A DNA stretch of 23,729 nucleotides from Candidatus Pacearchaeota archaeon (GCA_014728565.1 WJLK01000068.1:1-23729); one strand, 5' to 3'; positions 15,317 through 23,591 are shown, counted from the first letter of the stretch. Made by a program: numbers and translations. Notes: a model not told the origin generated them from the letters alone.

Positions 15317-16720
15317 TCATCTCCTGTCTTTTTTTAAATGTTTAACTTCTAATCTGGGAAGCTTCTGCCATCTGGGTCTCTTAAAATCCTCTCTTGAGAA
15401 TCTTCCAGGATAAGCAGAATCAACAGCCCTATAAGGAGAGGAACTATAACCTATTTGTTTATTAGTCAAAATTCCTGAAAAACCAACTCTCCAGAATAAA
15501 TCACAGGTTGCATAATCAGGTATTTCATGAACAGGAATCTTCAGATAATCTTCAAATAACCATCTTATGGCTCTTGCTCCTGTCTCTCTAGGATTATCTC
15601 TCCAAGGTTCTTTACATCTATTAAGTGTCCAGGGAAGAATTTTCCCAGGATATAAATCACAGAACATTTGGTAAACTCTTCCATTATACTGCTTTAATAA
15701 ACCTCTAAATCCTTTTTCACATAAATCACCTGAAGTTACAAATAATCTAAGACCATATTCATAAACCTCCTCAGAAGTCAGGCCCAGAAGACTTGGAACT
15801 CCGTGTTCCATTAAATAAAAACCAAGAGCCTCAAATCTATGCTGTCTATCCTCAAAATAACCAGCTGAAGTTTGATTTGTCTGCCATGGCCTTAAATCAG
15901 GAAATCTAGTTTTTAATGCCAAATAAGGAGAATCACTAAAAAGAATTCTAAGCATTGCATCAAGTCCCTCTTCTTTAAAATCTCTCCATTTAACATGTCT
16001 ACAGTCATCAACAGATTCAATTTCTCTTTTTTTACAAAACCATTCAGTTGCATCCAGAGCATTTCTATAACCCTCAATCCCTTTCCAGAATCTCTGAGGT
16101 TTTTTTCTAAACTCCCATGGAAAAATTTTACCAACATAAGCATCTGTAACAGCTCTTACAGGACTATTTTTATAAAAAATCCATAAAAAAGGTCCTAAAC
16201 CATTTTCAACAAAAAAATGATAATTAACCTTTCTAGGTATTTCTCCTCTAGGAATTCTATGTATCTCATCTATAACAGTCCTAGTAATCTCCCTAATCCT
16301 CTCCTTATAACCTCCTCTTCCTCTGCTACTTTTAATTCCTCTAAGATAACACCTACCAAATCTTCTTCTTAATTCCTCTAAAAAATTCTCCATAAGCCCT
16401 TCTGCTGAAACAGGCTCATTATCTTCTCCTACTAAATCAAGTAAACAACCTGAATCATCTTCACTAGAATCAAAACTAGCATTAAGAGAGCATGTTCTGC
16501 TAGTATCTCTTTTCTGAGCATGATTATATCGGACTCTGCTCATAAATGCTTTTTTAACAGCTCCCATTACATAAGCAATATCTGCTTCAGGATTTCTCTC
16601 CAAAACATTCCAAACAGTTATTCTTCCTACCTGCTCTAGATCCTCTATATCATCTAAACCACTAGAATACCTTCTAGCAAGAGGTCTTATTTTAGGCTCA
16701 AATTTAGCAAAACTTACAAT
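15317..16720 (-). CDS. Sigma-70 region-2-like domain fused to four helical 'SPY-A-YPG-PW' repeats
   Basis: Counted from 16720 the protein is ~467 aa. Residues 1-70 match sigma-70 region 2: 'FEPKIRPLARRYSSGLDDIE', 'DLEQVGRITVWNVLERNP', 'DIAYVMGAVKKAFMSRVRYN'. A Ser/Asp-rich linker follows ('SLNASFD', then 'LLDLVGEDNEPVS'), as in phage and ECF sigma factors. Where region 4 should be, four ~65-residue repeats run to the C-terminus, each with a core like GL-x3-L-x6-SPY-x-A-x4-YPG-x3-PW and an aromatic/Arg-rich spacer (~165-235, 245-305, 330-395, 405-450). The repeats look helical and basic, so DNA or RNA binding is likely (inference). Archaeal polymerase does not use sigma factors, so this may be a relic, a regulator or a transferred gene. 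The start is uncertain. An ATT at 16720 has GGAGGTG seven bases upstream. The only standard start covering region 2 is GTG at 16771. A TTG at 16603 would cut off most of region 2. Confidence 0.72.
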   Translation of the reverse strand: MVSFAKFEPKIRPLARRYSSGLDDIEDLEQVGRITVWNVLERNPEADIAYVMGAVKKAFMSRVRYNHAQKRDTSRTCSLNASFDSSEDDSGCLLDLVGEDNEPVSAEGLMENFLEELRRRFGRCYLRGIKSSRGRGGYKERIREITRTVIDEIHRIPRGEIPRKVNYHFFVENGLGPFLWIFYKNSPVRAVTDAYVGKIFPWEFRKKPQRFWKGIEGYRNALDATEWFCKKREIESVDDCRHVKWRDFKEEGLDAMLRILFSDSPYLALKTRFPDLRPWQTNQTSAGYFEDRQHRFEALGFYLMEHGVPSLLGLTSEEVYEYGLRLFVTSGDLCEKGFRGLLKQYNGRVYQMFCDLYPGKILPWTLNRCKEPWRDNPRETGARAIRWLFEDYLKIPVHEIPDYATCDLFWRVGFSGILTNKQIGYSSSPYRAVDSAYPGRFSREDFKRPRWQKLPRLEVKHLKKDRR

Positions 16721-16726
16721 ATCAAT

Positions 16727-16734
16727 CCACCTCC
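16727..16734 (-). promoter_or_regulatory. Strong Shine-Dalgarno site without an ATG in frame
   Basis: GGAGGTGG on the minus strand is the strongest ribosome-binding sequence in this part of the window. In the frame of the sigma-like protein, an ATT at 16720 lies seven bases after GGAGGTG and no ATG, GTG or TTG is nearby. It therefore points to an ATT start, or to an ATG start lost by mutation. A TATATAATA stretch (about 16739-16747) just upstream could be the TATA or -10-like element. Confidence 0.45.
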
Positions 16735-16774
16735 ATACTATTATATAGAGTTGTAAAAAAAATAGGTTTCACTC

Positions 16775-16786
16775 ACAAAATTTTGT
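16775..16786. promoter_or_regulatory. Perfect 12-bp palindrome between divergent genes
   Basis: ACAAAA|TTTTGT is a perfect palindrome. It lies between the sigma-like/RT operon (minus) and the TrmB-like regulator (plus), 54 bases before the regulator's ATG. A TATA-like element (TATTATAAAAAT, about 16798-16809) follows it on the plus strand. It is a plausible binding site for the divergent regulator, though short AT-rich palindromes can arise by chance. Confidence 0.35.
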
Positions 16787-16839
16787 CCATAGTGTTGTAT
16801 TATAAAAATCCTTAATAATTCCCAAAAACTAGAAAATCC

Positions 16840-17685
16840 ATGATAGAACCTGAAATTATTAAAAAAATTGAGGATTTTGTCTATAAAAAACCCCGCTCTA
16901 TCCAGGAAATCTCATCTTTAATCCAGAAGAACTGGAGAACAGCAGACAGATACATAGAGCATATTAAAAAAAATTTTGGAACTCTTGATATCAGAATCTT
17001 CAGAGAGGGAACAAGAGGTGCATTAAAAATAGTGTACTGGGCTTCTCTGGATAAAGCAAGTTCCTCAGTATTTCAGGAAGAACTGGAAAAAAACATTTTA
17101 GCTGGAAAAATAAAATATGATTTTGCAGGTTTTGACATATTCCAGCATGTTCCAAAAAATAAAAAACACGCCTGGATTAAAAAAGGAAAAGATGAAAGTG
17201 ATGCTGGAAGATTAAGAGAATTTGAAGAAATCTTACTAAAATCAGAAAAACAGATATTATTCTTCTCAGGAAATCTATCCTTTGTTAATTTTGATGATGG
17301 AGAAACAAATGTATTCAATGTTATTGAGAAATTAGTAAAAAAAGGAATTCCAATAAAGGTAGTATGCAGAGTTGATATAGGAGGAAAAGAAAATATAGAA
17401 AAATTACTATCTATAAACTATAAATATGGAAAAGAGCTAATTGAAATAAAACACAGAGAGCAACCACTGAGAATAACAATAATTGATGATAAACTAGCCA
17501 ATATAAAAGAGGTAAAAGAACCTACTGGAAGAGATTTTGAACTTAATAAAAAAACTTTTATTTTTTATACCCTGACTGATAAAGATTGGATAAGCTGGCT
17601 AACAAGGATTTTCTGGAAAATGTTTTCAACTTCAATTGATGCAAAAAAAAGACTTGAAGAAATGGAAAAAATAAAAAAATACTAA
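16840..17685 (+). CDS. TrmB-like transcription regulator: HTH plus PLD-type C-terminal domain
   Basis: The 281-aa protein begins with a helix-turn-helix ('KPRSIQEISSLIQKNWRTAD', 'RYIEHIKKNFGTLDI', residues ~17-52). After a linker come ~150 residues of alpha/beta sequence in the style of the phospholipase-D-like sensor domain of archaeal TrmB/HTH regulators: 'LKSEKQILFFSGNLSFVNFD', 'VIEKLVKKGIPIKVVCRVD' and 'PLRITIIDDKLANIKEV'. The end is 'FIFYTLTDKDWISWLTRIFW'. The catalytic HxK motifs of true PLD enzymes are absent, so it probably binds a ligand without catalysis. It is divergent from the RT operon with a palindrome in between and may regulate that operon or itself (inference). Confidence 0.75.
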   Translation: MIEPEIIKKIEDFVYKKPRSIQEISSLIQKNWRTADRYIEHIKKNFGTLDIRIFREGTRGALKIVYWASLDKASSSVFQEELEKNILAGKIKYDFAGFDIFQHVPKNKKHAWIKKGKDESDAGRLREFEEILLKSEKQILFFSGNLSFVNFDDGETNVFNVIEKLVKKGIPIKVVCRVDIGGKENIEKLLSINYKYGKELIEIKHREQPLRITIIDDKLANIKEVKEPTGRDFELNKKTFIFYTLTDKDWISWLTRIFWKMFSTSIDAKKRLEEMEKIKKY

Positions 17686-17712
17686 AGTTTTTAAATAATC
17701 AAAACACTGAAA

Positions 17713-18048
17713 ATGACAATGAACCCTTTTACTGATACTTTTGAACTAGGACTTGTTCCAGATTTAGAGGTAAGTACAACTAAAATAGCAATAAGAGCTA
17801 TAAATCTAGCCAATGACACTGACCAAGTTCCAGAAATTCTTAGTGAAGCAGAAGTTCGTCTTCCAGACAGAGACTTATCAGCAAGAGCAAGTGCTGCTGC
17901 TGAAGATTTGCTCAAAAATCCAAAATTCAGAGATTTCACAAGAATTGAAGATACAGGACATGGTAGAAAAATAGTTTATGTTAGTATTGCAAGTGAACTA
18001 ATGTCAAACCCTATTTATACATCTACATATAACCATCAGTCCTCCTAA
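17713..18048 (+). CDS. Small protein of unknown function upstream of topA
   Basis: The 111-aa protein starts MTMNPFTDTFELG. It has a central helical, Ala/Glu-rich section ('PEILSEAEVRLPDRDLSARA', then 'SAAAEDLLKN') and a beta-like end ('GRKIVYVSIASELM'). There is no signal peptide, membrane segment or Cys. A shorter opposite-strand frame overlaps it. I prefer the plus strand because of the continuous plus-strand gene order (TrmB-like, this gene, topA), the short gaps of 27 and 34 bases, and its greater length. Function unknown; cotranscription with topA is possible. Confidence 0.55.
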   Translation: MTMNPFTDTFELGLVPDLEVSTTKIAIRAINLANDTDQVPEILSEAEVRLPDRDLSARASAAAEDLLKNPKFRDFTRIEDTGHGRKIVYVSIASELMSNPIYTSTYNHQSS

Positions 18049-18082
18049 AAACATTTTTATAGTTTATTTCTAACATTAATCT

Positions 18083-20374
18083 ATGCCAAGAAGAAAATCT
18101 GATCCTAAAAAGGCTGAACAAAAAGAATTTAGAGTTTATGACCCAAAGGATATTAAAGAAACAGTTAAGATAGCTGTAAAACAAACACCTTCTGAAAAGT
18201 TAGAGAAAATAGAAAAACTAGGAAAAAAGAAAGTAAAAAAAACAAAAAAACAAAAATCTTCATCTAAAAAAGAGCACATTCTTATAATAACAGAGAAACC
18301 TCAGGCAGCTTCTAAAATTGCAGCAGCTTTATCAGAAGGAAATGATAATAAAATAACAAAAACAGGAGTTTCTTATTACGAATTCAACAGAAATAATAAG
18401 AAAATAATTGTAGCATGTGCAGTAGGACATTTATTCACAGTATCTCAGACAAAAAAAGGAACTGATTATCCTATATTTGATATTGCATGGTTTCCAAATT
18501 TTGAAATTGAAAAAAAAGATTTTACAAAAAAATATTACAATGTAATTGAAAAATTAGTTAAAAATGCTTCTGAGATTATTGTAGCTACAGATTTTGATGT
18601 AGAGGGAGAAGTTATAGGATACAATATTGTAAGATTCATAGCAAAGAAAAAAGATGCAAAAAGAATGAAATTCTCATCTCTAACTGCAGGAGAACTACAA
18701 AGTTCATATGATAATGCTCTTCCAACAATTGAGTGGGGTCAGGCAATTGCTGGTGAAACCCGTCATTTCTTAGACTGGTTATACGGTATTAACCTAAGCC
18801 GAGCTTTAATGAAAGCAATAAAAACAACTGGAAAATTCAAGATAATGTCTATTGGAAGAGTTCAGGGTCCTGCTCTAAAATTAATAGTTGAAAAAGAAAA
18901 GAAAATAAAAGAATTTAAACCAAAACCCTACTGGCAGGTTTTTATAACAATAAGTGATGGAAAGAATAAAACTGAATTAAAACATAATAAGGATATAGCA
19001 AAAAAACATGAATTAGAAAAATTTAAGGATTTAAAAGGAAAAAATGCAGAAGCTTCAACTAAAAAAAGAAAGCAGACTATCCAGCCTCCAGCACCTTTTG
19101 ACCTTACATCCCTTCAAACAGAAGCATATAAACTACACTCCATAACACCTTCAAATACTCTTCAGACAGCACAGAGATTATACCTGGCAGGATTAATATC
19201 CTATCCAAGAACTTCAAGCCAGAAAATACCTGATGCAATGAAACCTCTAGAAATTTTAAAAAAACTAAGTAAAAACTTTCCTAAACTAGTTGAATTAACA
19301 ACTAAGAAAAAACCAATAGAGGGCAAGAAATCAGACCCAGCTCATCCTGCAATTATCCCAACAGGAATAAAACAAAAATTAAATGAACATGATGAAAAAA
19401 TCTATAATTTAATTGTCAAAAGATTCATATCATGTTTTTGTGATAATGCAGAATTGGAAAATAAAAAAATAGAACTTGAAATAAATAAACTAAAATTCCT
19501 CGAAAGAGGTCTTGGAATTTTAAAACAGGGATGGATGCAGGTATATCCAGCAAAAATGAATGAAAAAGAAATACCTGATTTTAATGGAAAAGTCAAAATA
19601 GAAAAAGTAAGATTCGAAGAAAAAGAGACAAAACCTCCTAAAAGATACTCTCCTGCTTCTATAGTTTCAGAACTAGAAAAAAGAAACCTGGGAACCAAAG
19701 CAACAAGAGCTAACATAATTGAAACTCTCTATAATAGGGATTACATAAAAGACCGATCAATTGAAGCAACTGAACTAGGAGTTAAACTAATAGATACTCT
19801 GAAAGAACACTCTCCTATAATAATTGATGAAAAACTAACCAGAGAAATTGAAAAAGACATGGATAATATAAGAGCTAGTAAAAAAAATCTTGAAAAAAAA
19901 CAGGAAATAACAATAAAAAAAGCAAAAAATGCATTAATAAAAATTTCAGATGATTTTAAAAAATATGAGAAAAAAATTGGAAAAGCTTTAGAAGAAGCTA
20001 ATGAAGAATTCTGGGAACATGAAAAAGAAGATAACAAACTGGGAGTAAAATGTCCTTCATGCAAAAAAGGTGAGCTAACTTTAAAATACACTCCCAGATT
20101 CAAGAGTTATTTTGTTGCCTGTACTAGTTATCCAAAATGCAAACAAACATTTCCACTACCCTCACGCTCACTTGTAAAAAAATTGGAAAATAACAAAAAA
20201 TGCGAGGAATGCGGATGGCCTCTGCTTATAAGAATAAAACAAGGAAAGAGACCCTGGATTTTTTGTTTCAATCCTAACTGTCCTTCTAGAAAAAAATATG
20301 AAGAAAACAAAAAAAGATATACAGGACAAAAAACAGAGATAAAACAAAAGAAAATAAACAAAGTAACCTCTTAA
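18083..20374 (+). CDS. topA: DNA topoisomerase I (type IA)
   Basis: The 763-aa enzyme relaxes negatively supercoiled DNA by single-strand passage through a 5'-phosphotyrosine. A Lys-rich extension of ~60 residues precedes the Toprim domain ('ILIITEKPQAASKIAAAL', then 'IIVATDFDVEGEVIGYNIV' with the D-x-D-x-E metal site). Core motifs follow: 'HFLDWLYGINLSRAL', 'IMSIGRVQGPALKLIVEKE', and the active site 'GLISYPRTSSQKIP' with Tyr374. 'YSPASIVSELEKRNLGTKAT' is also typical. The C-terminus has a four-Cys zinc ribbon ('CPSCKKGEL', paired with 'ACTSYPKC') and a second ('CEECGWPL', 'CFNPNCPS'). Length and zinc ribbons fit archaeal topoisomerase I. There is no N-terminal helicase, so it is not a reverse gyrase, which argues against a hyperthermophile. 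The ATG at 18083 follows a short spacer without a Shine-Dalgarno site. Confidence 0.96.
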   Translation: MPRRKSDPKKAEQKEFRVYDPKDIKETVKIAVKQTPSEKLEKIEKLGKKKVKKTKKQKSSSKKEHILIITEKPQAASKIAAALSEGNDNKITKTGVSYYEFNRNNKKIIVACAVGHLFTVSQTKKGTDYPIFDIAWFPNFEIEKKDFTKKYYNVIEKLVKNASEIIVATDFDVEGEVIGYNIVRFIAKKKDAKRMKFSSLTAGELQSSYDNALPTIEWGQAIAGETRHFLDWLYGINLSRALMKAIKTTGKFKIMSIGRVQGPALKLIVEKEKKIKEFKPKPYWQVFITISDGKNKTELKHNKDIAKKHELEKFKDLKGKNAEASTKKRKQTIQPPAPFDLTSLQTEAYKLHSITPSNTLQTAQRLYLAGLISYPRTSSQKIPDAMKPLEILKKLSKNFPKLVELTTKKKPIEGKKSDPAHPAIIPTGIKQKLNEHDEKIYNLIVKRFISCFCDNAELENKKIELEINKLKFLERGLGILKQGWMQVYPAKMNEKEIPDFNGKVKIEKVRFEEKETKPPKRYSPASIVSELEKRNLGTKATRANIIETLYNRDYIKDRSIEATELGVKLIDTLKEHSPIIIDEKLTREIEKDMDNIRASKKNLEKKQEITIKKAKNALIKISDDFKKYEKKIGKALEEANEEFWEHEKEDNKLGVKCPSCKKGELTLKYTPRFKSYFVACTSYPKCKQTFPLPSRSLVKKLENNKKCEECGWPLLIRIKQGKRPWIFCFNPNCPSRKKYEENKKRYTGQKTEIKQKKINKVTS

Positions 20375-22036
20375 CTATTTACCTGAATTTCTATCTCTTG
20401 AAAATTTATTTATCAAATATAGCAGGATTGCAATTAACAGTAAAGATGGAACAAGAATGAGATAAAAAAGTTCAATACTCCAAAGAGTCCTGCTAAGAAA
20501 AGGCTTCTCAAATTCAACCACTCTAAACTGACTTGATACAAGATCAGTTAAATTCCTGTAATTTAATTTCCCATAAAAATAATAGTCTCCCAAGGCTGTA
20601 TCTCTTGGAAGTCTTATTTTTCTTCCAATTGTTAATTTTTTATCAATAACAAAATCTTCTTCTTCTGAAAATATAACCCTTCCATCTTTATCAATTATAC
20701 TATAATTAAAAATAATATCCATGAGAGGAACTCCCTCTTTATCTGATAAATCCAGAGTAAATTCTAGAAGTTTATCCTTAGGGATTTCTTCTTCCATGTT
20801 AAACAGAATATCAAGATAGGATTTTTTTGGCATCACTTCAATAATGACAGGCACAGATTCAAATATTCTAGTTCCATTTATTATTATTTTTCCAGAATAA
20901 CTTCCAACATTCCTATCAATAGCAGAAATATTCATTTTAACAACTTTATTCTCATCTGAATTCAATTTAAAAAATTCTTGATCTATTGATGCAAAACTCT
21001 CTATATTTGGACATTTAACCTCAATATCCAATGAATAGTTTCCAGGATTCTCTATACTAATAAATTCATTTAAACTCTCACCCTCTCTTAATTTAATTAT
21101 TAAAAAACCTTTATCTAATTTAAAGGGATAAAACTGATAGATGATTCTATAAATAGCAGTTGGAGTAATCACAACTTCTCCAGCAACTCCTCCCCCTCCC
21201 CCTGTATCTCCAGAAGGTGTTTCTTCAGCAGAATAAACACTAAATCCAGTAACATTAAACCTCAAAATTCCATTTGAATAACTTTCCTTAACACAAATAT
21301 TAGAAGGACAGATATCTCCATTCCTAAGAATCCTAGGATTTGAAAAACTCAGATTATACAACCACAATGTGGCCTGTTGATTAAAATTAGGAAGTTCACT
21401 AGAATCTAATTCAATTCTATTCAAAGAAATATGAGTGTTATTATCCAGATTAAGAATATTATCAAAAACTCTATCATCTGTTAGATTAACAGCATTATTA
21501 AAAAGAATCTTGCCATAATTAGTATTTTCTAAAACAACCTTGCTTAGGTTTTGTAACTCAATATAAGAATGCTTATAAAAATCAGTTGAACCTCCTCTGT
21601 AAACTCCTCTGTATTCATCATAATAAATTATGAACTTAGTCAGATTAATGAAAAAACTAACATTTTCCTGGCTTTCAATTCCATCACTATTATTAGCATA
21701 TAAATAAAGTATATGTGATCCAGAAGTTGTATTGAAAAACACAGAACCAATTAAACTAATGTTATTAGAACCATCAAGACTATACCACTCTGAAACAGAA
21801 TGATCAGAAGTGTAATTTATTAAAAGAGATTCATTATCGATGTAGGTCTGATTTTTAGGACTTGTTATATTTAAATCAGGAGGAATTGCAGTAACCCATA
21901 TTGAAACATCTGTAGGCTGATTGGTTGCTTTTCCAGTTACAGTATCACCAGTAATAATATCTCCTGTTATAACTCTAACTGCTGTTATATTGGGAATTAA
22001 CAACAATAGGAATAAAAAAATTACACTCTTTTTCAT
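20375..22036 (-). CDS. Large surface protein with signal peptide, ITG repeats and C-terminal anchor
   Basis: The 553-aa protein has a signal peptide (MKKSVIFLFLLLLIPNITAV), followed at once by three tandem [IV]TG units ('VITGDIITGDTVTGKATNQ'). Then comes the 'QPTDVS' sequence shared with the 319-aa surface protein upstream in the operon. Residues ~50-265 look like Ig/beta-sandwich sequence with many N-x-S/T sites. A Gly hinge ('GDTGGGGGVAGEV', ~273-286) leads into a second beta-rich region ending about residue 515. The last ~35 residues hold a membrane helix ('YLILVPSLLLIAILLYLI') and a basic tail, so the protein is anchored with its bulk outside. Likely an S-layer-associated or adhesion protein (inference). 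It lies tail to tail with topA and is the last gene of the minus-strand surface operon. Confidence 0.75.
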   Translation of the reverse strand: MKKSVIFLFLLLLIPNITAVRVITGDIITGDTVTGKATNQPTDVSIWVTAIPPDLNITSPKNQTYIDNESLLINYTSDHSVSEWYSLDGSNNISLIGSVFFNTTSGSHILYLYANNSDGIESQENVSFFINLTKFIIYYDEYRGVYRGGSTDFYKHSYIELQNLSKVVLENTNYGKILFNNAVNLTDDRVFDNILNLDNNTHISLNRIELDSSELPNFNQQATLWLYNLSFSNPRILRNGDICPSNICVKESYSNGILRFNVTGFSVYSAEETPSGDTGGGGGVAGEVVITPTAIYRIIYQFYPFKLDKGFLIIKLREGESLNEFISIENPGNYSLDIEVKCPNIESFASIDQEFFKLNSDENKVVKMNISAIDRNVGSYSGKIIINGTRIFESVPVIIEVMPKKSYLDILFNMEEEIPKDKLLEFTLDLSDKEGVPLMDIIFNYSIIDKDGRVIFSEEEDFVIDKKLTIGRKIRLPRDTALGDYYFYGKLNYRNLTDLVSSQFRVVEFEKPFLSRTLWSIELFYLILVPSLLLIAILLYLINKFSRDRNSGK

Positions 22037-22066
22037 TTATTAAAGAAAAAAAACAAGTTTTTAAAA

Positions 22067-22621
22067 TTATTTAGACTTTTTCTTTTTCTTTAAAAACACC
22101 CAGAGTAAGACCCCTAATATAACTACAATAACTAGGGCTCCTATTAAAACACCTGTATCAAACTTTAACTGAGGGATCTCCTCGCTCTCTGTTTCTAGAA
22201 GGACATTCTCAACAACTAAAACCTCAAAAGAGGTGTCCATTCCTGTTCCTAAGACAACTCCTGATCCTCCTGGAGTTACTGTTCTTGATGAAACAGTGAC
22301 TTCATAAACAGTTCCAGGTTCAGCACTATAAGGAATTCTTATCTTAACTGGAACAACAGTATCTGCTGTATTTGCCTTAACAAAATAACGACTCTTATCT
22401 ATACTTGCGATTTCATCTCCCTTAGTTATATCCATCTGTACTGTTAAATCCTCAGTAGTCTTCATATTTTGAAGTGATAAAACACTAGTTCCTGACTCAC
22501 CAGGAGATAACTGCATTGGATGCCCTTTCCAGTAATTTGTAGCTACACCAAACGAAGATACAAAACTTACTGATAAAATCATCAAAAAAATACTTAATGT
22601 CATTAAATTTCTCTTTTTCAT
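22067..22621 (-). CDS. Exported beta-sandwich protein with C-terminal anchor
   Basis: From the ATG at 22621 the protein has 184 residues. A signal peptide (MKKRNLMTLSIFLMILSVSF) leads into a single Ig/CARDB-like domain of ~110 residues ('MQLSPGESGTSVLSLQNM', 'DLTVQMDITKGDEIASIDKS', 'VVPVKIRIPYSAEPGTVYEV'). This is the style of a domain seen in archaeal cell-surface proteins that package a repeat between anchor segments. The C-terminal helix 'TGVLIGALVIVVILGVLLWV' with 'FLKKKKKSK' is a membrane anchor. The ATG is one base after the stop of the upstream gene. The upstream in-frame TTG (22630) would overlap that gene and add residues before the signal, so I chose the ATG. Confidence 0.75.
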   Translation of the reverse strand: MKKRNLMTLSIFLMILSVSFVSSFGVATNYWKGHPMQLSPGESGTSVLSLQNMKTTEDLTVQMDITKGDEIASIDKSRYFVKANTADTVVPVKIRIPYSAEPGTVYEVTVSSRTVTPGGSGVVLGTGMDTSFEVLVVENVLLETESEEIPQLKFDTGVLIGALVIVVILGVLLWVFLKKKKKSK

Positions 22622-22622
22622 T

Positions 22623-23564
22623 TTATACAACCCTCACTGTCCAGCTTCCCTCCTGTGAAGTATTATAATCCCCTGAAGGCACTGTTGAAGGAACCTGCAA
22701 ACAATAATAAAGCTGTTCCTGAGCAGTTCCACCTCCTTGTGATAAATTTCCTATAGTTAAATTAGCATTAGAAATTCCAGTATAAGTTTTATTCTGAAGA
22801 GCAGTTCCGTCACACTCTGCAGGTGGAGAACCACCGGTATCAGTATCAACAGTTATGTTACCAACATCTATAAAACTAGATGAACCATGCAGATTAGTTG
22901 AATTAATCTCAACATTTCCTGCTTGTATAATATGATTTCCAGTATTGTTTATAACAGTTGAATTACTCGCTGTCTGATTTGAATCACCAGGAGTTACACT
23001 TGACCAATAAACTGTAGAGGGGCTCATTTTAATAGCAGTTAACAGACCATAATCAAAACTAGTGGAAGCATCAGAAACATAACTCTTATTTCCTAGATCA
23101 TTTGCAGTAACATTAATTGTCCAGGTATCATTAGTATCCCAATACCACATTGAAACAGTACAACTATAATTCTGAGAAGTATTGTTATATTCTCCAGATA
23201 TTTCAACACATGCAGTAGAATTATATCTGCTATCAGAACCAAAAGAAAAATTTGCCTTAACACTACTGTCGTTTATATCATTCCTTCCATCAGGATCATT
23301 TACAGTAACATTGAAAGTAATTTTTTTTGCACTCTCTTCTGTAGGCTGAACATAAGTTCCAGTTAAAGTAGAATTCCAAACCTGGATTGTAACAGGATTT
23401 ACCCCAGAAACAGTAACTGAAACATCAGTAGGCTGACTACTTGCTTTTCCTGTAATTGTTTTTTTAACCCAATCAAAAAATCCTGCAGATACCATTGGAA
23501 CAACTAATAATACCATAATCAAAATTACAGTATAAACCTCTCTTTTACTATTTTTTAACCTCAT
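22623..23564 (-). CDS. Exported glycoprotein-like surface protein with ITG motif
   Basis: From the ATG at 23564 the protein has 313 residues. The signal or anchor helix is 'VYTVILIMVLLVVPMVSAGF', followed by 'TITGKASSQPTDVSVTVSG'. The mature part is Ser/Thr/Asn-rich with many N-x-S/T glycosylation sites ('NDSSVKANFSF', 'NYSCTVSMWYWDTNDTWTIN'), and looks like beta-sandwich domains. Four Cys may form disulphides. There is no C-terminal membrane helix, so the N-terminal segment may serve as an uncleaved anchor, or the protein may be released. An upstream TTG (23582) is less likely as a start. It is followed after one base by the 184-aa exported protein and then by the 553-aa surface protein, which shares the 'GKA..QPTDVS' sequence. 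Confidence 0.75.
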   Translation of the reverse strand: MRLKNSKREVYTVILIMVLLVVPMVSAGFFDWVKKTITGKASSQPTDVSVTVSGVNPVTIQVWNSTLTGTYVQPTEESAKKITFNVTVNDPDGRNDINDSSVKANFSFGSDSRYNSTACVEISGEYNNTSQNYSCTVSMWYWDTNDTWTINVTANDLGNKSYVSDASTSFDYGLLTAIKMSPSTVYWSSVTPGDSNQTASNSTVINNTGNHIIQAGNVEINSTNLHGSSSFIDVGNITVDTDTGGSPPAECDGTALQNKTYTGISNANLTIGNLSQGGGTAQEQLYYCLQVPSTVPSGDYNTSQEGSWTVRVV

Positions 23565-23591
23565 TTCATAAAAACAATGCAATTCCTTTTT

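Noticed and set aside
12864..16771. Diversity-generating retroelement
   Set aside because: The RT has SP in motif B, where DGR enzymes usually have SQ. No accessory Avd-like gene is present, and I saw no adenine-biased TR/VR repeat pair by eye. A computed repeat search could reopen this.
17691..17939. Minus-strand frame over the small gene before topA
   Set aside because: It is shorter than the plus-strand frame, lacks a start signal, and would break an otherwise continuous plus-strand gene order.
19402..20361. Minus-strand frames inside topA
   Set aside because: They are Phe/Ser-rich mirror translations of the Lys/Glu-rich topA coding sequence.
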